A DNA stretch of 64,000 bases from positions 8,721,322-8,785,321 of the forward strand of contig OZ024791.1 in the NCBI GenBank assembly GCA_964017065.1, read 5' to 3'. Shown piece by piece: positions 25,328 to 38,350 of the stretch. Made by a program: the position numbers and the translations under genes. Positions within the stretch are counted from its first letter, which is position 1. Every line of letters begins with the position of its first letter. This DNA is from Haliclona indistincta. Its lineage: Eukaryota > Porifera > Demospongiae > Haplosclerida > Chalinidae. The notes beneath the pieces are model-generated. The model ran no database searches, was not told the DNA's origin, and was given only the letters and a program-made list of their open reading frames with translations.

Positions 25328-27090
25328 CTAAGTGAAGAGCATTTCAAAGGCGGCGTTCTTGGTGCCATCTCTCAGAATGGTAACAGGCACACAAGCATGC
25401 TTGGTTCCCTGTAGATATTTCTGTGTGTGCGGCAGGATAACAATCATGTCATCAACAGCTATAGAGCACACTAACATGAGCATAACTCATGGCGTTCTGT
25501 TTCTCGGCTTTGCTGGCAGCGTTCCCAATCCACACAAACACTTCACTACCGGAGTCAACAATGAATACTGCAGAATAAGCCAGTGAATGGGCGGAGCTAT
25601 AATACTGTGAGCTCACCATCCTTCCTGCTCAGCTTTGATTTGGTGAGTTTGCCTTCTTCAAGAAGTGTGAATTTCATTGATCCGCTCTCATCGCTTAGCC
25701 TATGAGAGTGAGACATGATGAGCAAGTGTGCTATAATCCTAGTCTTACTTGAAGAGTGCTCTCTTGAAACTCTCAGAATCTGTCTCCTGTAGCAAACAAT
25801 GGTTACTTCACTATAGTGAGGACCAACCCTCACCTCAACCTCCTCTGGAGGGTCCTCAGATAGGGTTGTATAGAATTCATGAGATTTGGGGCAGTCATGC
25901 TCATCTGTGACAAGAAGCTGACCATATCAAGTTATCTAGCTATTCACTTACCAATTCCCTCAATTTCTGGTTTGCCGTTTCGCTCAGACTGCATGCAGAA
26001 AATTTTAAATTACTGATTATTAGGTGATACTCACTCTGAGAGCCTGAAGGTACTGGACAGCCTTGAATTTCTCATCTTTGTTTGCGTCTTTACCGTTCCA
26101 CTGTGTCGCACAAACACACATGATCATACTACATACATCACTCAACTCACTTGGTAGATTTTCAAACCAAGATCAAGTATGAACACATCACTGGATGTCA
26201 GTGAAAATTTGCTGAGAGGTCGCTCACGTACTGTCACACCTTTCTGCTCCATCCAACAATAATACAGGGGGTGATACACCATCTATGGATACACACACTG
26301 TAACCCACTCACCCTGTCACCATGGAAGTGCAGCAATCGAGGGGTGTATTCCACTGGCTTGACGTGACGGAATCCAGTATCAGCTCTGATGGAGTACTGC
26401 AATGATTGCTACTAATGATAATATCTGCTAACCCTCCCTCCATGAACTCTATACACTTGAAATAGCTCTTGAAGAGAGCAGACTCGTAATCCATCACTTC
26501 GCGATGCTGGATTGGTTTGTCATCAAGCTAGAGAATAAGATATAGCAGGTAATATGATCTAGCTGTAGCCTCTTACCAGTGTGTCTAGCTCCACTGTCTT
26601 GTAAGCTGCAGTACCATACTCATCTTGAGTGGAATACTGACCAATCCAGAAGTGCAGGTCGTACTTCAGTTCCTGTAGAGAACAATAATAACGTGTTGAT
26701 CCTATAGTTACTACTCACGTCACCACCAGCTTCTTTGTATGTGTTCAGGAGAATGTACGAGTCGCCATTGAAGAATTTGCCGTAGTCTTCTTTAGGCCAG
26801 TGTGTCACCTGCACAATGCATGCAAAAGGGGCGAGTCAGGTTCGTCTCAAAATTTGCAACTAGCCTTGAACTTTACGATGCGCCATATCTGCATCCCCAC
26901 TTTCTCACCGGCTTTGTTCCATGCTGGTTCAGTCTGCGCCGATGCCTTCTTCACCTACAAACAAGAGATTAGCTGTAGTGAGACTGAGCGAGCACTGCAA
27001 GAGACTGACCTCTCGCTCGGTGTCGGATCCGAACAGCGCTAGGTTGCTGTCCTTCCAGTCATACTTCTTGGCTTTCACGAGACCAGACAT
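25328..27090 (-). CDS. Three-repeat gelsolin/severin-like protein, copy D
   Basis: The last gene of a four-copy tandem array. The start at 27090 ([20 protein letters not shown]) opens an exon shared with copies A and B. Three gelsolin repeats follow. Repeat 1 contains [28 protein letters not shown] and [17 protein letters not shown], with the actin- and Ca-binding DExG pattern. Repeat 2 contains RLLHFHG and [15 protein letters not shown] sequence. Repeat 3 contains [18 protein letters not shown] and ends FEMLFT. An acidic linker (EDPPEEVE) separates repeats 2 and 3. Proteins of this length resemble severin, CapG and annelid gelsolin-like proteins, which sever or cap actin filaments. The repeat-3 motif reads KAEKQNAM, where the other copies have DEKK. 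Its repeat-1 exon is identical over 110 bp to copy B. Confidence 0.93.
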
Positions 27091-27328
27091 TGTAGTTCAA
27101 ATGAACAACGGCTAGGAAAGTACTCGAAGCAAACAATATTCTCCAACAGGCGGCACGCCCAGTATTAGCAGGTTAGAGCTAATGTAGGCGTTGGCTCTAG
27201 CAGTATTCACGAGTCGATCGCGACATGCACGCCCCGCTTTTGTGCTAGCATAGATGATACATCAAATATCAAATGATATCGGACTCTAGCGTGAACACGG
27301 TTTATCTAATCAACAACACGAGATTGTT

Positions 27329-29015
27329 CTAACAAAGAGTCGCCTCAAATTCATCATTCCTGCTGCCCTCATTGAGGCAGGTCACTGGGACCAGTGGATG
27401 CTTGGTAGACTGCAGATATTTCTATAGAAAACAATGCAACATTTCAGCTGTCTTTGACTGCTGCACTCACATGAGCATACACCATAGCTTGCTTCTTCTC
27501 ATCTTTGCTTGCTCCACTACCGATCCACACATACACTGCCTTCCCAGTATCAGCAATGAAGACTGCAGCAACAGTATACATCACATGCTACATGTACCTT
27601 AACTAACCATCCATTGGATCAAGGCAGGCACGAGGGATCACACCATTACACACTAGAGTGAACTCCATTGGACCATTCTCATCGCTCAACCTGCTCAATT
27701 TACACCAGTTTAATGATGAGTATGTGTGCGACATATTACCTGTACAAGCACGGCTTGAACTTGTCCTGCAAACAAATAAAACAGGTCATTAGTTACATGA
27801 TGAGGGTCAGCATCATGAACCTCTTCATCTGATTCTTCATCAGTTAATTCATCTGTTGATAGTGATGTATAGAAGATATGTGACTCATGTAAATTGATCT
27901 CATCTGCAAAACATCATACTAACTGTCTCAATTATTATCACAAGTCTGCATTACCTAATACTTCAGTATTGAGGCGACCATTACGCTCTGTCTGTAGGAG
28001 GAAAGTAACAAAACACAATTGTATGTAATCATACCTTAAGTTGATTGATGTACAAGGCAGCTCTGAACCGTTCATCTTTGTTAGCTCCTGATCCATTCCA
28101 CTGCATGTACTATATCAATGAACATATCTACTCCGATAGTGTCTCTCACCTGAAATGCTTTATAGCCCAGGTCTAATATGAACACATCTGTGGAGTCCAG
28201 ACAATGCTTGTTCAGTGGTCGCTCTCTGATTTCAATACTCTGTTTTGTTCCATGGAAGTGCAGCAGACGAGGTTGATAATGTTGAGGACCGATATGGCGG
28301 AATCCAGACTCTGCTCTAGAGTGAGAAGCACGGACTGAGCTAGCTATCCTAGCTAGCATCTTACCCTCCCTCTAGAAGCTCAATGCGTTTGAAATAGCTC
28401 TTAAAGAGACCAGACTCATGATCCATCACTTCACGATGCTGGACTGGCTTGTCATCAAGCTAGAGAGAGAGATGATGTAGTACAGTAGCTTTAGTTTAGC
28501 CTCTTACCAGTGTGTCTAGCTCCACTGTCTTGTAAGCTGCAGTACCATACTCATCTTGAGTGGAATACTCTCCGATCCAGAAGTGAACATCATATTTCAG
28601 CTCCTACATGAAGTACTATTATCGCTACTACTGCATGGTGGTATATAGCTTACATCTGATCCATTCTCTTTGTAAGTGTTTAATATGATGTAGGAATCAC
28701 CATTGTAAAACTTTCCATAGTCATCCACTGGCCAGTCAGTTACCTGTGTAATGTATTCATAAAAGAGTGTTGTTCTTTAGACAGCTTGTGGTTTAAATAC
28801 CATAAACTTGACAATACGCCAGATCTGCAGCCCTACTCTCTGACCTGCCCCCTCCCAGGCTGGCTCACTGCTAGCAGCTCCTTTCTTTACCTGATGGACA
28901 GGTACTATACACTGATACAGCTATCTTCACCACTCACCTTCCTGTCCAAGTCGGATCCAAATAGACTAAGATTGCTATCTTTCCAGTCATATTTCTTGGG
29001 TTTATTCAGAGCCAT
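27329..29015 (-). CDS. Three-repeat gelsolin/severin-like protein, copy C
   Basis: Multi-exon. The start at 29015 reads [20 protein letters not shown], a different N-terminus from the MSGL of copies A, B and D. Repeat 1 has QIWRIVKF and [20 protein letters not shown]; repeat 2 has [20 protein letters not shown] and [17 protein letters not shown]; repeat 3 ends [17 protein letters not shown]. The linker between repeats 2 and 3 is strongly acidic ([12 protein letters not shown]). It is the most diverged member at nucleotide level in the shared repeat-1 exon. It lacks the terminal FNGLF of copies A and B. Likely an actin-binding or severing protein. Confidence 0.93.
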
Positions 29016-29577
29016 GGTGTACCAACAACAACAACTAAATCAACTATACCAACTAGTGTAGTTAGTATTGCAACACTTTATATACGGAAATTATGACTTG
29101 TTTCCTTTCTCAATAAGTCACTGTATACATGGGAAACTAATTCATATACTCAATCACAGTGAAGGATAATGTGACCGACACATGTCTTCATACGAACATT
29201 TGAATAACAGAATTTGTGACTTCGTTCACATAAATCAGACAGTAAACAAGAAGATAGTTACTGTCAGCTGTTATCATAAACCAGAGGAGGGCGATCACTG
29301 CTCACAGGAACACTTCAAAGAAATCGTGTAAAAATACAGATTCTTTGAATGGATGCAGCTTGTGACATGTTGAGATTACAACAAGTTATGTGTCGTTCAG
29401 ATTAATTGTAGCATGTTCCAAGAGATGGTAACATCAAGAAACAGATGGATTTTTTTTACAAATATTTTTTCATAAAAACTGTTAATCAAAATAGTACAGA
29501 AGTCACACATAGCAACTCTCTCTCTCTACAGTTGTATCTATAATAGACTTTTAGCCTAAGCAGTGATCTCTGATAGT
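29016..29577. other. Intergenic region between gelsolin copies C and B
   Basis: A 562 bp AT-rich spacer carrying the copy C promoter and copy B 3' UTR. I see no repeat or coding exon. Confidence 0.5.
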
Positions 29578-31624
29578 TCAAGAGAACAAGCCATTGAAAG
29601 TGGCATCTTCCTTCCCCTCAGAGAGGCAGGTGACAGGCACCAGAGGGTGCTTGGTCTTCATCAAGTAGTTCTGAGGAGAGAAGAGACTATGATAGTACAA
29701 TACTGACTGATGGTACTCACATGAGCATAGGTCATAGCTTGCTTCTTCTCATCTTTACTAGCTCCACTGCCGATCCACACGTACACTGCCTTCCCAGTGT
29801 CAGCAATGAACACTGTAACACGCGATATCTTTAACCCTCTAATAGATTCATATTCAGTCACTCACCATCCTTAGGGTCCAGGCTGGATCGTGATATTTTA
29901 CCCTCTGAGACGAGAGTGCACTCCATCTTGCCTGTCTCATCACTCAGTCTGTGAGACAACGAACAATAAATCCAATATTCACAAGTATCACGAGGAATTG
30001 ACTATACCTGAGCAGAGTGAGAGGGAACGAGTCACAGTCGTTCTCGGGCTTCTAATAAAAATATGGTGTGGTAATAGTATACCTAGATACAAACATACAC
30101 TGTCTTCCTCGTCCAGTGGATCCTCTGACAGGGAAGTATAGAACTCGTGTGATTTGGGTGTGTCACTCTCATCTGAAGAGAAGTGTAATTGTGATACAAG
30201 CCCGGAGTGATTCACTCACCAAGCACTTCAGACTGAGCCTTGCCACGCTCTGACTTCATATCCTGAAGGTACCTAGCGGCCTTCATCCTCTCATCCTTGT
30301 TAGCACCGCTACCGTTCCACTGGAGATAGATAGAGAGATAGAGGTGTGCTAGCAATGGTGATCCACACCTTGTGATCTGCCTACCTGATAGATCTTCTCT
30401 CCCAAATCAAGAATAAACACATCAGTTGAATCAAGGGCATGTTTATTGAGTGGGCGCTCGCGCACTTCAATGTTTTTCTTCAAACACATGAGAAACAAAC
30501 CATAAAGAGAGTACAATGAGATAGTCAGACACAACAGAACTGACCTTCAGACCATGGAAGTGAAGCAGCCTTGGTTTGTATTCTTTAGGACCAACATGGC
30601 GGAATCCACTCTCAGCTCTGAGGGGCAAGATGAATATGTGTTGTAAGCTAGCACCATCAGCTTACCCTCCCTCCAGCAGCTCAATGCACTTGAAGTTGCT
30701 CTTGAAGAGATCAGATTCGTGATCCATCACCTCTCGATGCTGGATTGGCTTGTCATCAAGCTAGAGAGAGCCGATATAATCTAGCAGCACCTAGCAGCAG
30801 CAGCCTCTTACCAGTGTGTCTAGCTCCACTGTCTTGTAAGCTGCAGTACCATACTCATCTTGAGTGGAATACTGACCAATCCAGAAGTGCAGGTCGTACT
30901 TCAGTTCCTGTATTGATAACCAATGCATATACAGCAGTGGATAGTAGTCATGTGTGATGATAACATGACAATGGACACATGTATTATGGACAAACTACAC
31001 AATGGCTTAGGAGTGTCTGTGCAAGAATGAATGCACTGACTACCAACCACAATCATCTACATATCCTCATATGAAAGAATAAACAAAGGTCATGAATCTG
31101 AAACTAAATCATCAAGAAAAGAAAAACACCATCTGTCTTTGATACAACGAGGACATGCAGCAATCAACGGATGATCAGTATTGCTATGCAGCTATCACTC
31201 AATCATTATCAAAGACCACTATATCGCACTGATTGTGAGCTAACGAGGACCATATTAGCACTCACGTCGCCTCCTTCCTCTTTGAATGTGTGCAGGATTA
31301 TGTATGAGTCGCCATTGTAGAACTTGCCGTAGTCTTTACGCGGCCAAGGGACGACCTATCGGAAACAGACGGCAGGGTTTGATCGTGCAACGTATGCATG
31401 CACACCTTGAATTTGACGATACGCCAAATTTGGAGTCCCACTTCTTCTCCAGCTCCCTTCCAGGCTTGCTCGGTTTCTGCAGCAGCTTTCTTCACCTGAT
31501 GAGAGAAAATGCAGTCGTGTCGCGACACAATAGCTGCACTCACATTTCTTTCGAGATCTGATCCGAACAGCGAAAGATTGCTGTCCTTCCAGTCGTACTT
31601 CTTGGCTTTGACGAGACCAGACAT
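29578..31624 (-). CDS. Three-repeat gelsolin/severin-like protein, copy B
   Basis: Multi-exon. The start at 31624 gives [20 protein letters not shown]. Repeat 1 has [33 protein letters not shown] and [17 protein letters not shown]. Repeat 2 has [20 protein letters not shown]. The acidic linker is EDPLDEEDS. Repeat 3 contains [15 protein letters not shown] and [20 protein letters not shown], ending DATFNGLFS. All three repeats look complete. The intron 30913-31264 is unusually long for the array. The repeat-1 exon plus its intron edge (30803-30912) is identical to that of copy D. Confidence 0.93.
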
Positions 31625-32042
31625 TGTTGCAGCACAGCTAGTAGTAGCGAAGATGTACAACTGGGCGAGTTTTGGAAAGGGCGAGGCCTTTTTATGTTCA
31701 GTGTACGGACGTAACACGAAGTGCGGTCACGGTCTAGTACACGGAAACAATAACCACCACCAGGATAACAATTATTTTCAATGAATAATTATTTTTTATT
31801 GTTAGTTTCTTAACTCACAAAAAGAAAGCGCTAAAATGTCACATAATTGAGTTGTGCATTACATTTTTCTACTAGCAATAATTTCACATGTTCTAGAACT
31901 TGTCACTAATAACTGTGTGAATAATTGAATAGTCCTGGGACCCAAAGATTGGTTTAGCTAGAATCTGCAAATCCTGTACATTACAACAAGCACAATAATT
32001 AAACACAGCTAATGTAGATACAAATGCTCACTTATCACATAT
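31625..32042. other. Intergenic region between gelsolin copies B and A
   Basis: A 418 bp AT-rich spacer with the copy B promoter and copy A 3' UTR. No repeat or coding exon is visible. Confidence 0.5.
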
Positions 32043-34335
32043 TCAGAAAAGACCGTTAAAGTCCCTTGGCTCAGCTCCCTCCTTGATACACGAGACACTG
32101 ATCAGTGGGTGCTTGGTTCCCATAAGATAATTCTACATGAGTTAAGAGATTATGACACAGCAAGTCACCAGTCTACAGCGTATCTCACGTGGGCATACGT
32201 CATGGCGTTCTTCTTCTCATCGGGGCTGGCTGCAGATCCAACCCAAACGTACAGCTTCTTGCCGGTGTCGATGATGAAGACTATATAGAGCAGGCACAAG
32301 GGACTGGTGACAGACAGCTGCAACACACGTCATACCATCTTTAGGCTCAAGGTATCCACGATCAAGAGTACCCTCAGATACGAGTGTAGTCTCCAATGAT
32401 CCAGTCTCGTCACTGACTCTGCAGATATGTACAGAGTGAGTGATTGAGTGATAGAGCATTATTACATACCTAAATATTGATGGTTGAAATTCATCATCAC
32501 ATTCATCCTGAAAAGTAAATACAATATCAGCATTTTTCACACAAGGATACAATCCTCACAATCCTTATTACCTTGTCGTCTTCATCTTCTGCTTCATCAG
32601 ATAAGCTCTGGTAGAACTTGTGATTTGATGACAAGTCTCGTTCGTCTATAGTACAGAGTGGAGTGCAGTAACAGGGGAATGCTCCTACTTTATGCTAGCT
32701 TACCAAGACTCTCAACGTTGGGCTTGCCTCCGCGTTCGGACTACAATAGTATGCATAATAATGACACAAAGCATGGTGGAGACTCACACCTTGAGGGTTT
32801 GTAGGAACTGGACAGCTTTGAATTTCTCGTCTTTGTTGCATGTCTTGCCGTTCCACTAAACACACACACAGTGATAGATGACATGAGGACCAGAGCAGGC
32901 TCTAACCTGGTAGATCTCCAGTCCTAAATCAAGAATGAACACATCACTTGAGTCTAGGCTCTTCTTACAGAGTGGTTTCTCCTTGATATTCACTGATTTC
33001 TGCAATGTACAGTGGAATGCTAGGCTGCACACACACTGCACATCATTACCTTGGTACCATGGAAATGCAGCAACCTAGGAACGTACTCCTCTGGCTTGAC
33101 GTGCTTGAATCCAGTGTCAGCTCTGCAGGAGTGAGACCAGTAAATGGATAGATAGGTCAGCTGGGTGATGCTGCTTTACCCTCCCTCCAACAGCTGAATA
33201 GTCTTGAAATAGGTCTTGAAGAGATCAGACTCATTGTTCATCACTTCACGGTGCTGGACTGGCTTATCATCAAGCTACAGAGAAAGAGAGAGATTGCAAC
33301 ACTACCATAACATTGTGTTAGACCCAGGATATTGTGCGCTGTTTTTGTAGAACATATCTTAATTTAATAATAATATGATAATTATTTCTTCTAGCCCTCC
33401 ACTTTTTACATGCATGTACGTACAACCAATTAGTTGGAGACTCAAAAAAAACAGAGAAAGAGAGAGCAATGCCATATTGAGGTCAGTAATAATTGCTACA
33501 AATCTGCTGCTAATAGCCTAGCAACCAGATGAGCTTGGCAAGAATGCTGTTATTAAAGTTTTCACCAGGCCACATAAAGGGATGCCATTTAGCAACTTGG
33601 CAGCTAGTAGTGTAAACAGCTGTCAGAATACATCACTAACACAGAGAGGCTACTGTTAGCCAGCACCTAGCAGTAGCACCAGCCTCTTACCAGTGTGTCT
33701 AGCTCTACTGTCTTGTAAGCTGCAGTACCATACTCATCTTGAGTGGAATACTGGCCAATCCAGAAGTGCAGGTCGTACTTGATCTCCTGTAGTAATAAGA
33801 TGATGAATGATAATAATGCCACACACTCACCTCTTCCTCTTTGTATGTGTTCAGGAGAATGTATGAGTCGCCATTGTAGAACTTGCCATAGTCTTCCTTG
33901 GGCCAGTGTGTCACCTGTTGGTTGCGCAGAGGTACATCACATGAGACAATAAACTACAATTCAGCTCATCTAGTCAATAGGAGAGCTACATTCATGATTT
34001 AATTGCTATGGGGATTCATTGCAGGTTTTGTGGTTATTATAGAAATTCATATTTTTTTACACCCTGCCCTGTGGTGCTGCTCTGCAGCAGCTACACTGGT
34101 CTCACCTTAAACTTGACGATACGCCAGACCTGCATTCCAACCTTTGAACCCGCTCCTTTCCACGCTATCTCAGTCTCGGCTGAGTCTTTCTTGACCTGCG
34201 TGAGGTGATCAACAGTACTCTGCTGCTGCAGCAGCATGCTGCAATCTGGCTTACTTTTTTCTCTGTGTCGGATCCGAACAGCGCTAGGTTGCTGTCCTTC
34301 CAGTCATACTTCTTGGGTTTCACGAGACCAGACAT
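32043..34335 (-). CDS. Three-repeat gelsolin/severin-like protein, copy A
   Basis: First copy of the array in transcription order. The start at 34335 reads [20 protein letters not shown]. Repeat 1 has [33 protein letters not shown] and [17 protein letters not shown]. Repeat 2 has [20 protein letters not shown] and [21 protein letters not shown] long acidic linker (DEAEDEDDKDECDDE) precedes repeat 3 (SDETGSLETTLVSEGTLDRG, VFIIDTGKKLYVWVGSAASP), ending EPRDFNGLF. The first exon differs from that of copy D at a single base over about 65 bp, whereas other exons are more diverged. An intron of about 400 bp (33279-33685) contains a probable insertion. It is head-to-head with BRAP (159 bp). Confidence 0.93.
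33277..33466. repeat. Direct repeat flanking a possible insertion in gelsolin copy A
   Basis: ACAGAGAAAGAGAGAG occurs at 33277-33292 and again at 33451-33466. It flanks about 158 bp of AT-rich DNA absent from the matching introns of the other copies. Confidence 0.5.
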
Positions 34336-34494
34336 TGTAGCAGATCAATCAGCAAGGAGAAGGGTAAGTATAGCAGCAGCAGCCCTGAGTGACAACAACT
34401 AGCGCTAGTGTAAACCACAGCCACAGATGTTTATATTGCCGTCACCACTGCGCATGCTTAGTACATTCTTGCTCGCTCGTGGCCGGCTCCTGAC
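34336..34494. promoter_or_regulatory. Bidirectional promoter region, gelsolin copy A / BRAP
   Basis: 159 bp between divergent start codons. It contains GCGCATGC-type GC-rich motifs and a TGACGTCA element (34494-34501) spanning the BRAP start. Confidence 0.55.
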
Positions 34495-37164
34495 ATGACG
34501 TCACGTACGAACATGGCGGACGAGAAGAGCAAGCCTTCTTCACCGAGTACTCCGCCAGAGCCCGATTCCATTATGCTCAGATTAGAACTCGAGGAGGGAG
34601 CGATCTCTCCTGTAGCCGTGGGCGAGCTGCAGCAAGATCTGCAAGACCCGGTTAGCTCGCTAGGAGAGGCAAGCACCGGGGGACCAGTGGTGGAGCAGGA
34701 CAGAGAGACCCTGGAGGCTAGCATGGGGCAGAGGAAGATGCGCGAGATACGGCTAGAGCGATACTGCTCGCAAGGTACCACTTCTAGCTAACACAGAGTA
34801 ACCAATCTGTGTTGCTGTAGGATCGGACGATACTCCGATAGCTGAGCTACCCGACAAGATACCGTTCTTCTCTGGTATTCCTGTAGTTGAGGTGACTAGA
34901 GGAGTGATACACTTGTTCCGTGACAGGTAACGGCAACTCACATGCACGTCACATGTCACGTGTGTCTTCTGCTGCAGGACCAGACCAGTGGATCAGCGCT
35001 CCAGTAAGGTGGTCTGTGTGCTAGCAGTGCCTGCTCACATGGCGCTGGCTGATCTACTCAACTTCCTAGCTCCTGTCCAGTGAGTCAAACCCACCTCTTG
35101 CGGCCCCACTAGCTAGTATCTTCTCTCAGCTCTACCATGAAGACCCTCCAGGTGGTGCGAGACTCCTCCCCCAACCAGTACATGGTGTTGCTCAAGTTCA
35201 TTAACAAGGTATCATCTTACTGCGCTGCTATAATGATGCTATTCTCTGATCAGTCGTCGGCCGAACTATTCTACACCAGTTATAACGGCAAACGATACAA
35301 TTCACTGGACAAGGCTGTCTGCCAGCTAGTGTATGCTAGCAGAGTAGAGACCAAGAGGAGCACAGAGGGTGGCACTCTAGCTAGCATGGGACTTACTGAG
35401 CTGCCTAACTGCCCTGTGTGCTTAGAGAAACTAGTGAGTGAGCAGCAGTATAATAGGCTAGTAGCTATACTCTGTCACAGGACGAGTCTGTACTAACCAT
35501 CCTGTGTAACCATTCCTTCCACACCTACTGTATCACACGATGGGAGGACTCCACGTGAGTTACCATGACATCATAACCACACCCCTTCCCTCTAGTTGTC
35601 CAGTGTGCAGATATACTCAGATACCTGAGCCAGGAGGAGATAGCACCTGCTTCACTTGTGATGCCAAAGAGGTACGTCGTGCTCATCACATGCAGGTCAC
35701 GTGACTTTCATACCGCACAGGACCTGTGGATTTGTTTAGTGTGCGGCCATGTGGGATGTGGTCGTTACCATGGTGGACATGCCCACGGGTGAGTGTTACT
35801 ATAGTTACCATTGTGTAATAGTGATGGTAGCGTCTCAGGCACTTTGTCAAGACTCAACACACCTTCTCAATGCAGCTTGGATCACAGCGGGTATGGGACT
35901 ATATAGGAGGTGTGGTCACTGTGTGCTAACGTAACATGGTTTATAATGTGTGTGTACAGATAATTGGGTACATCGACTGGTTCAGAACAAGAGCGATGGT
36001 AAGCTTGTTGAAGTGTCAGGACAAGGAGAGGTATGGCTGTTAGTGCTAGCTGTGAGGGGTCAGTATGTGGTGCTGTAGGTTGCTGATGATGAGAAGGTTG
36101 ATTCAATGCAGCTTGAGGTAGGTAACATAGCTCAATGATGCTATCCAACCATTCCTATACTACAGTATACCTATCTACTCACCAGTCAGCTGGAGTCACA
36201 GAGACTGTTCTTTGAAGAGAAGCTAGTGAGAGTAGAGCAGCTTGCCCAGGAAGAGGTGTGTGTGTGTGTGTGTGGCAGGTGATGATACTCCAGCACTGAT
36301 GTATTCGTGCATTGCCTGTTAATCTTGATGAGTGGTTCTGAGTAGCTTCCTCTCATTGTAAAGACAGGCATATAGTGATTGAGATGGTCTGCTTTAGAGT
36401 GGATGAGCTTGAGACAGCTTGTCAACTAAACCAGGACCACACAGTATATCACAGTGTGTGATGAGTGCTTTAGTAACCTGATGCCGCTTCAGTGTGTGTG
36501 TGTGTGTGTGTGTCATCAGCTAGTGTGTTCAGATAGGTCAGCTGGAGGTAAGATGCCGTACTGCGGCTAGTCAACGTGAGACACTCTCCGATCAATTAGC
36601 TGACAAGGAAAAAGAATTGAAGGCAGCCGACAAGAAGATCTCTCAGGTGAGTGGCTGTAGTATATTATAGCTGGGTAACTCTACTGCTGCTAACAGCTAC
36701 AGGCTAAGGTAGCTAAACTGAGCAGTGAGCTGAGTGAAGAGAAACAGGTTTGCTAATAATGGTTATAATAGTCATTAGCTGTGCTCCTCAGCTCAGCAAG
36801 TGCCTCTCGGATAATCAACAGCAATGGAGAGAGAAGATCAATGGAGTTGAGGAGAGAATGAAGCGTGTAGAGCGATGCAAGGAGAAGGTACAGCTAGGAG
36901 GGAGTGTGTGAGGCAGTCATGTTGATCCATCACTAGGAGGTGAAGGATCTACAGGATCAGGTGCGGGATCTCATGTTCTACCTCGAGGCGCAGCAGAAGA
37001 TATCACAAGCCCCGGAGGACACTAGACAGGTTAGTACCAGCTGTTGCTAGGCGATGCTGTATTACCACGCCCTCTAGGAGCTACAACAGGGTCATGTGGT
37101 TGTCACACAGGCGTCAGGTGACAGTAAGCCTCCTCGGAGAGGCCGGAAGGGACGAATGAAATAA
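34495..37164 (+). CDS. BRAP: BRAP (BRCA1-associated protein / IMP) RING and UBP-zinc-finger ligase
   Basis: Multi-exon. The domain order matches the family. After a variable N-terminus comes IPFFSGIPVVEVTRGVIHLF, an RRM-like BRAP2 fold (VVCVLAVPAHMALADLLNFL, MKTLQVVRDSSPNQYMVLLK), then the RING (LPNCPVCLEKLDESV, CNHSFHTYCITRWEDSTCPV). The UBP zinc finger (CFTCDAKEDLWICLVCGHVG, KTQHTFSMQL) is followed by [33 protein letters not shown] and a coiled coil. The end is a basic tail (PPRRGRKGRMK). BRAP tunes Ras-MAPK signalling by inactivating KSR and retains proteins in the cytoplasm. The start is either 34495 (MTSRTNMADEK) or the Met six codons on. TG-rich microsatellites sit at two donor sides (near 36257 and 36496). 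Confidence 0.96.
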
Positions 37165-37379
37165 TCTACCAGTGAGAAAACAGTTATATTGCAATCAAAG
37201 TGACATTTTATCCATTGCATTAATTATTTTGATGTAACCATACTATAATGAAATTAATAATGTCATGACCATATAAGGTGATAAATTGCTAACCAACACA
37301 GGGTGTAGCCTGCATGGTAATATGAGATGGTAATACTGTAATCTGATTGGTCACAATAATGGTAATAATACTGATTGCT

Positions 37380-38350
37380 CTAATCTGATTGGTTAGTGAA
37401 GTTTGTTGGTTGTCCAGTATAGGTAGTAGCTATCTTGATCAGCCTGTCACCAAGAGCCTGTTCTGCTCCTCCCTCCATGAATTCGCTGGCTAGCTCTCTG
37501 AATGTCATTGCTATTCTCCTAGCGGTGATATTATGACGTGCAATGGAGTGCAACCAGCAGTGCCTAGCTGGTCCACTGACTACCACCAGTGATCGAGCTG
37601 GAAGAGGTACATGAACAGCCACACTATGCTCAGGATGGGTGAAGGTGATGATGGTGGACGAGATGAGGTTCACTGTCACTAGTCTCTCTCCCCACACCCA
37701 CTCATCGTCTCTGTGAGGCACAATAGCTGATCCTCTGTCTGGACTATACTCAAGGTTACACATCTCTATTGGACGGAAGCTAGCTAGGTCATCACTGATG
37801 GAATGGAGCTTGGTCACCACTGAGCGTGAATAGTCAGGTAGACCAGTAAATGAGCCCACCTTTAGTTTCTGACGCTTGAAGTTAACTTTAGGTCCATAAT
37901 CCTGAAGCGCAATAACATACCACATTAGTACAGCTGCCCATGCATGTATGCACTAACCTGCTTCCTCCTGCCTGATACTGAGTCTGCCCATGGTGATGAG
38001 TCTATCTGCTCTACTAATGCTCTCTCCTCACTGATGAACTCTTTCACTACCAACACTCCTCCAAACATAACATTAGTGCTATTACTGATGATCACGTGAT
38101 CAGGCACTGTGATGACGGCCATATTACAGCAGGAGGTGTGGCATATGCTGGTCTGGAGTAGTTTGCCGCAGCTTACACACTGGTAGTACTCATGGCGAGC
38201 CAGAGGAGCAGGACGCTCAGGGTCCTCACCATCTCGCTCGCAGACCAAACAGCTTCTCTCTCCTCTGCAACCGCATGATTTAGCCATGTGCTTGCTAGCT
38301 CCAATTTTCAATCGTAACTCAAAAAGTTTGTCAATTTTTTGACGATTCAC
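37380..38350 (-). CDS. ALKBH4: ALKBH4, Fe(II)/2-oxoglutarate dioxygenase
   Basis: Two main exons. The first encodes an N-terminal cysteine-rich segment (CGCRGERSCLVCERDGEDPE), then FGGVLVVKEFISEERALVEQ and SGRRKQ. The second continues DYGPKVNFKRQKLKVGSFTG, FRPIEMCNLEYSPDRGSAIV and PHRDDEWVWGERLVTVNLIS; HRD supplies the iron ligands. HSIARHNITARRIAMTFREL supplies the distal His and the 2-oxoglutarate-binding Arg. ALKBH4 demethylates actin Lys84 and has been linked to DNA 6mA. The start is at 38350 (MNRQKIDKLFELRLK) or at 38287 (MAKSCGCRGERSC), the latter matching the family start better. It is head-to-head with ataxin-2. Confidence 0.95.
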
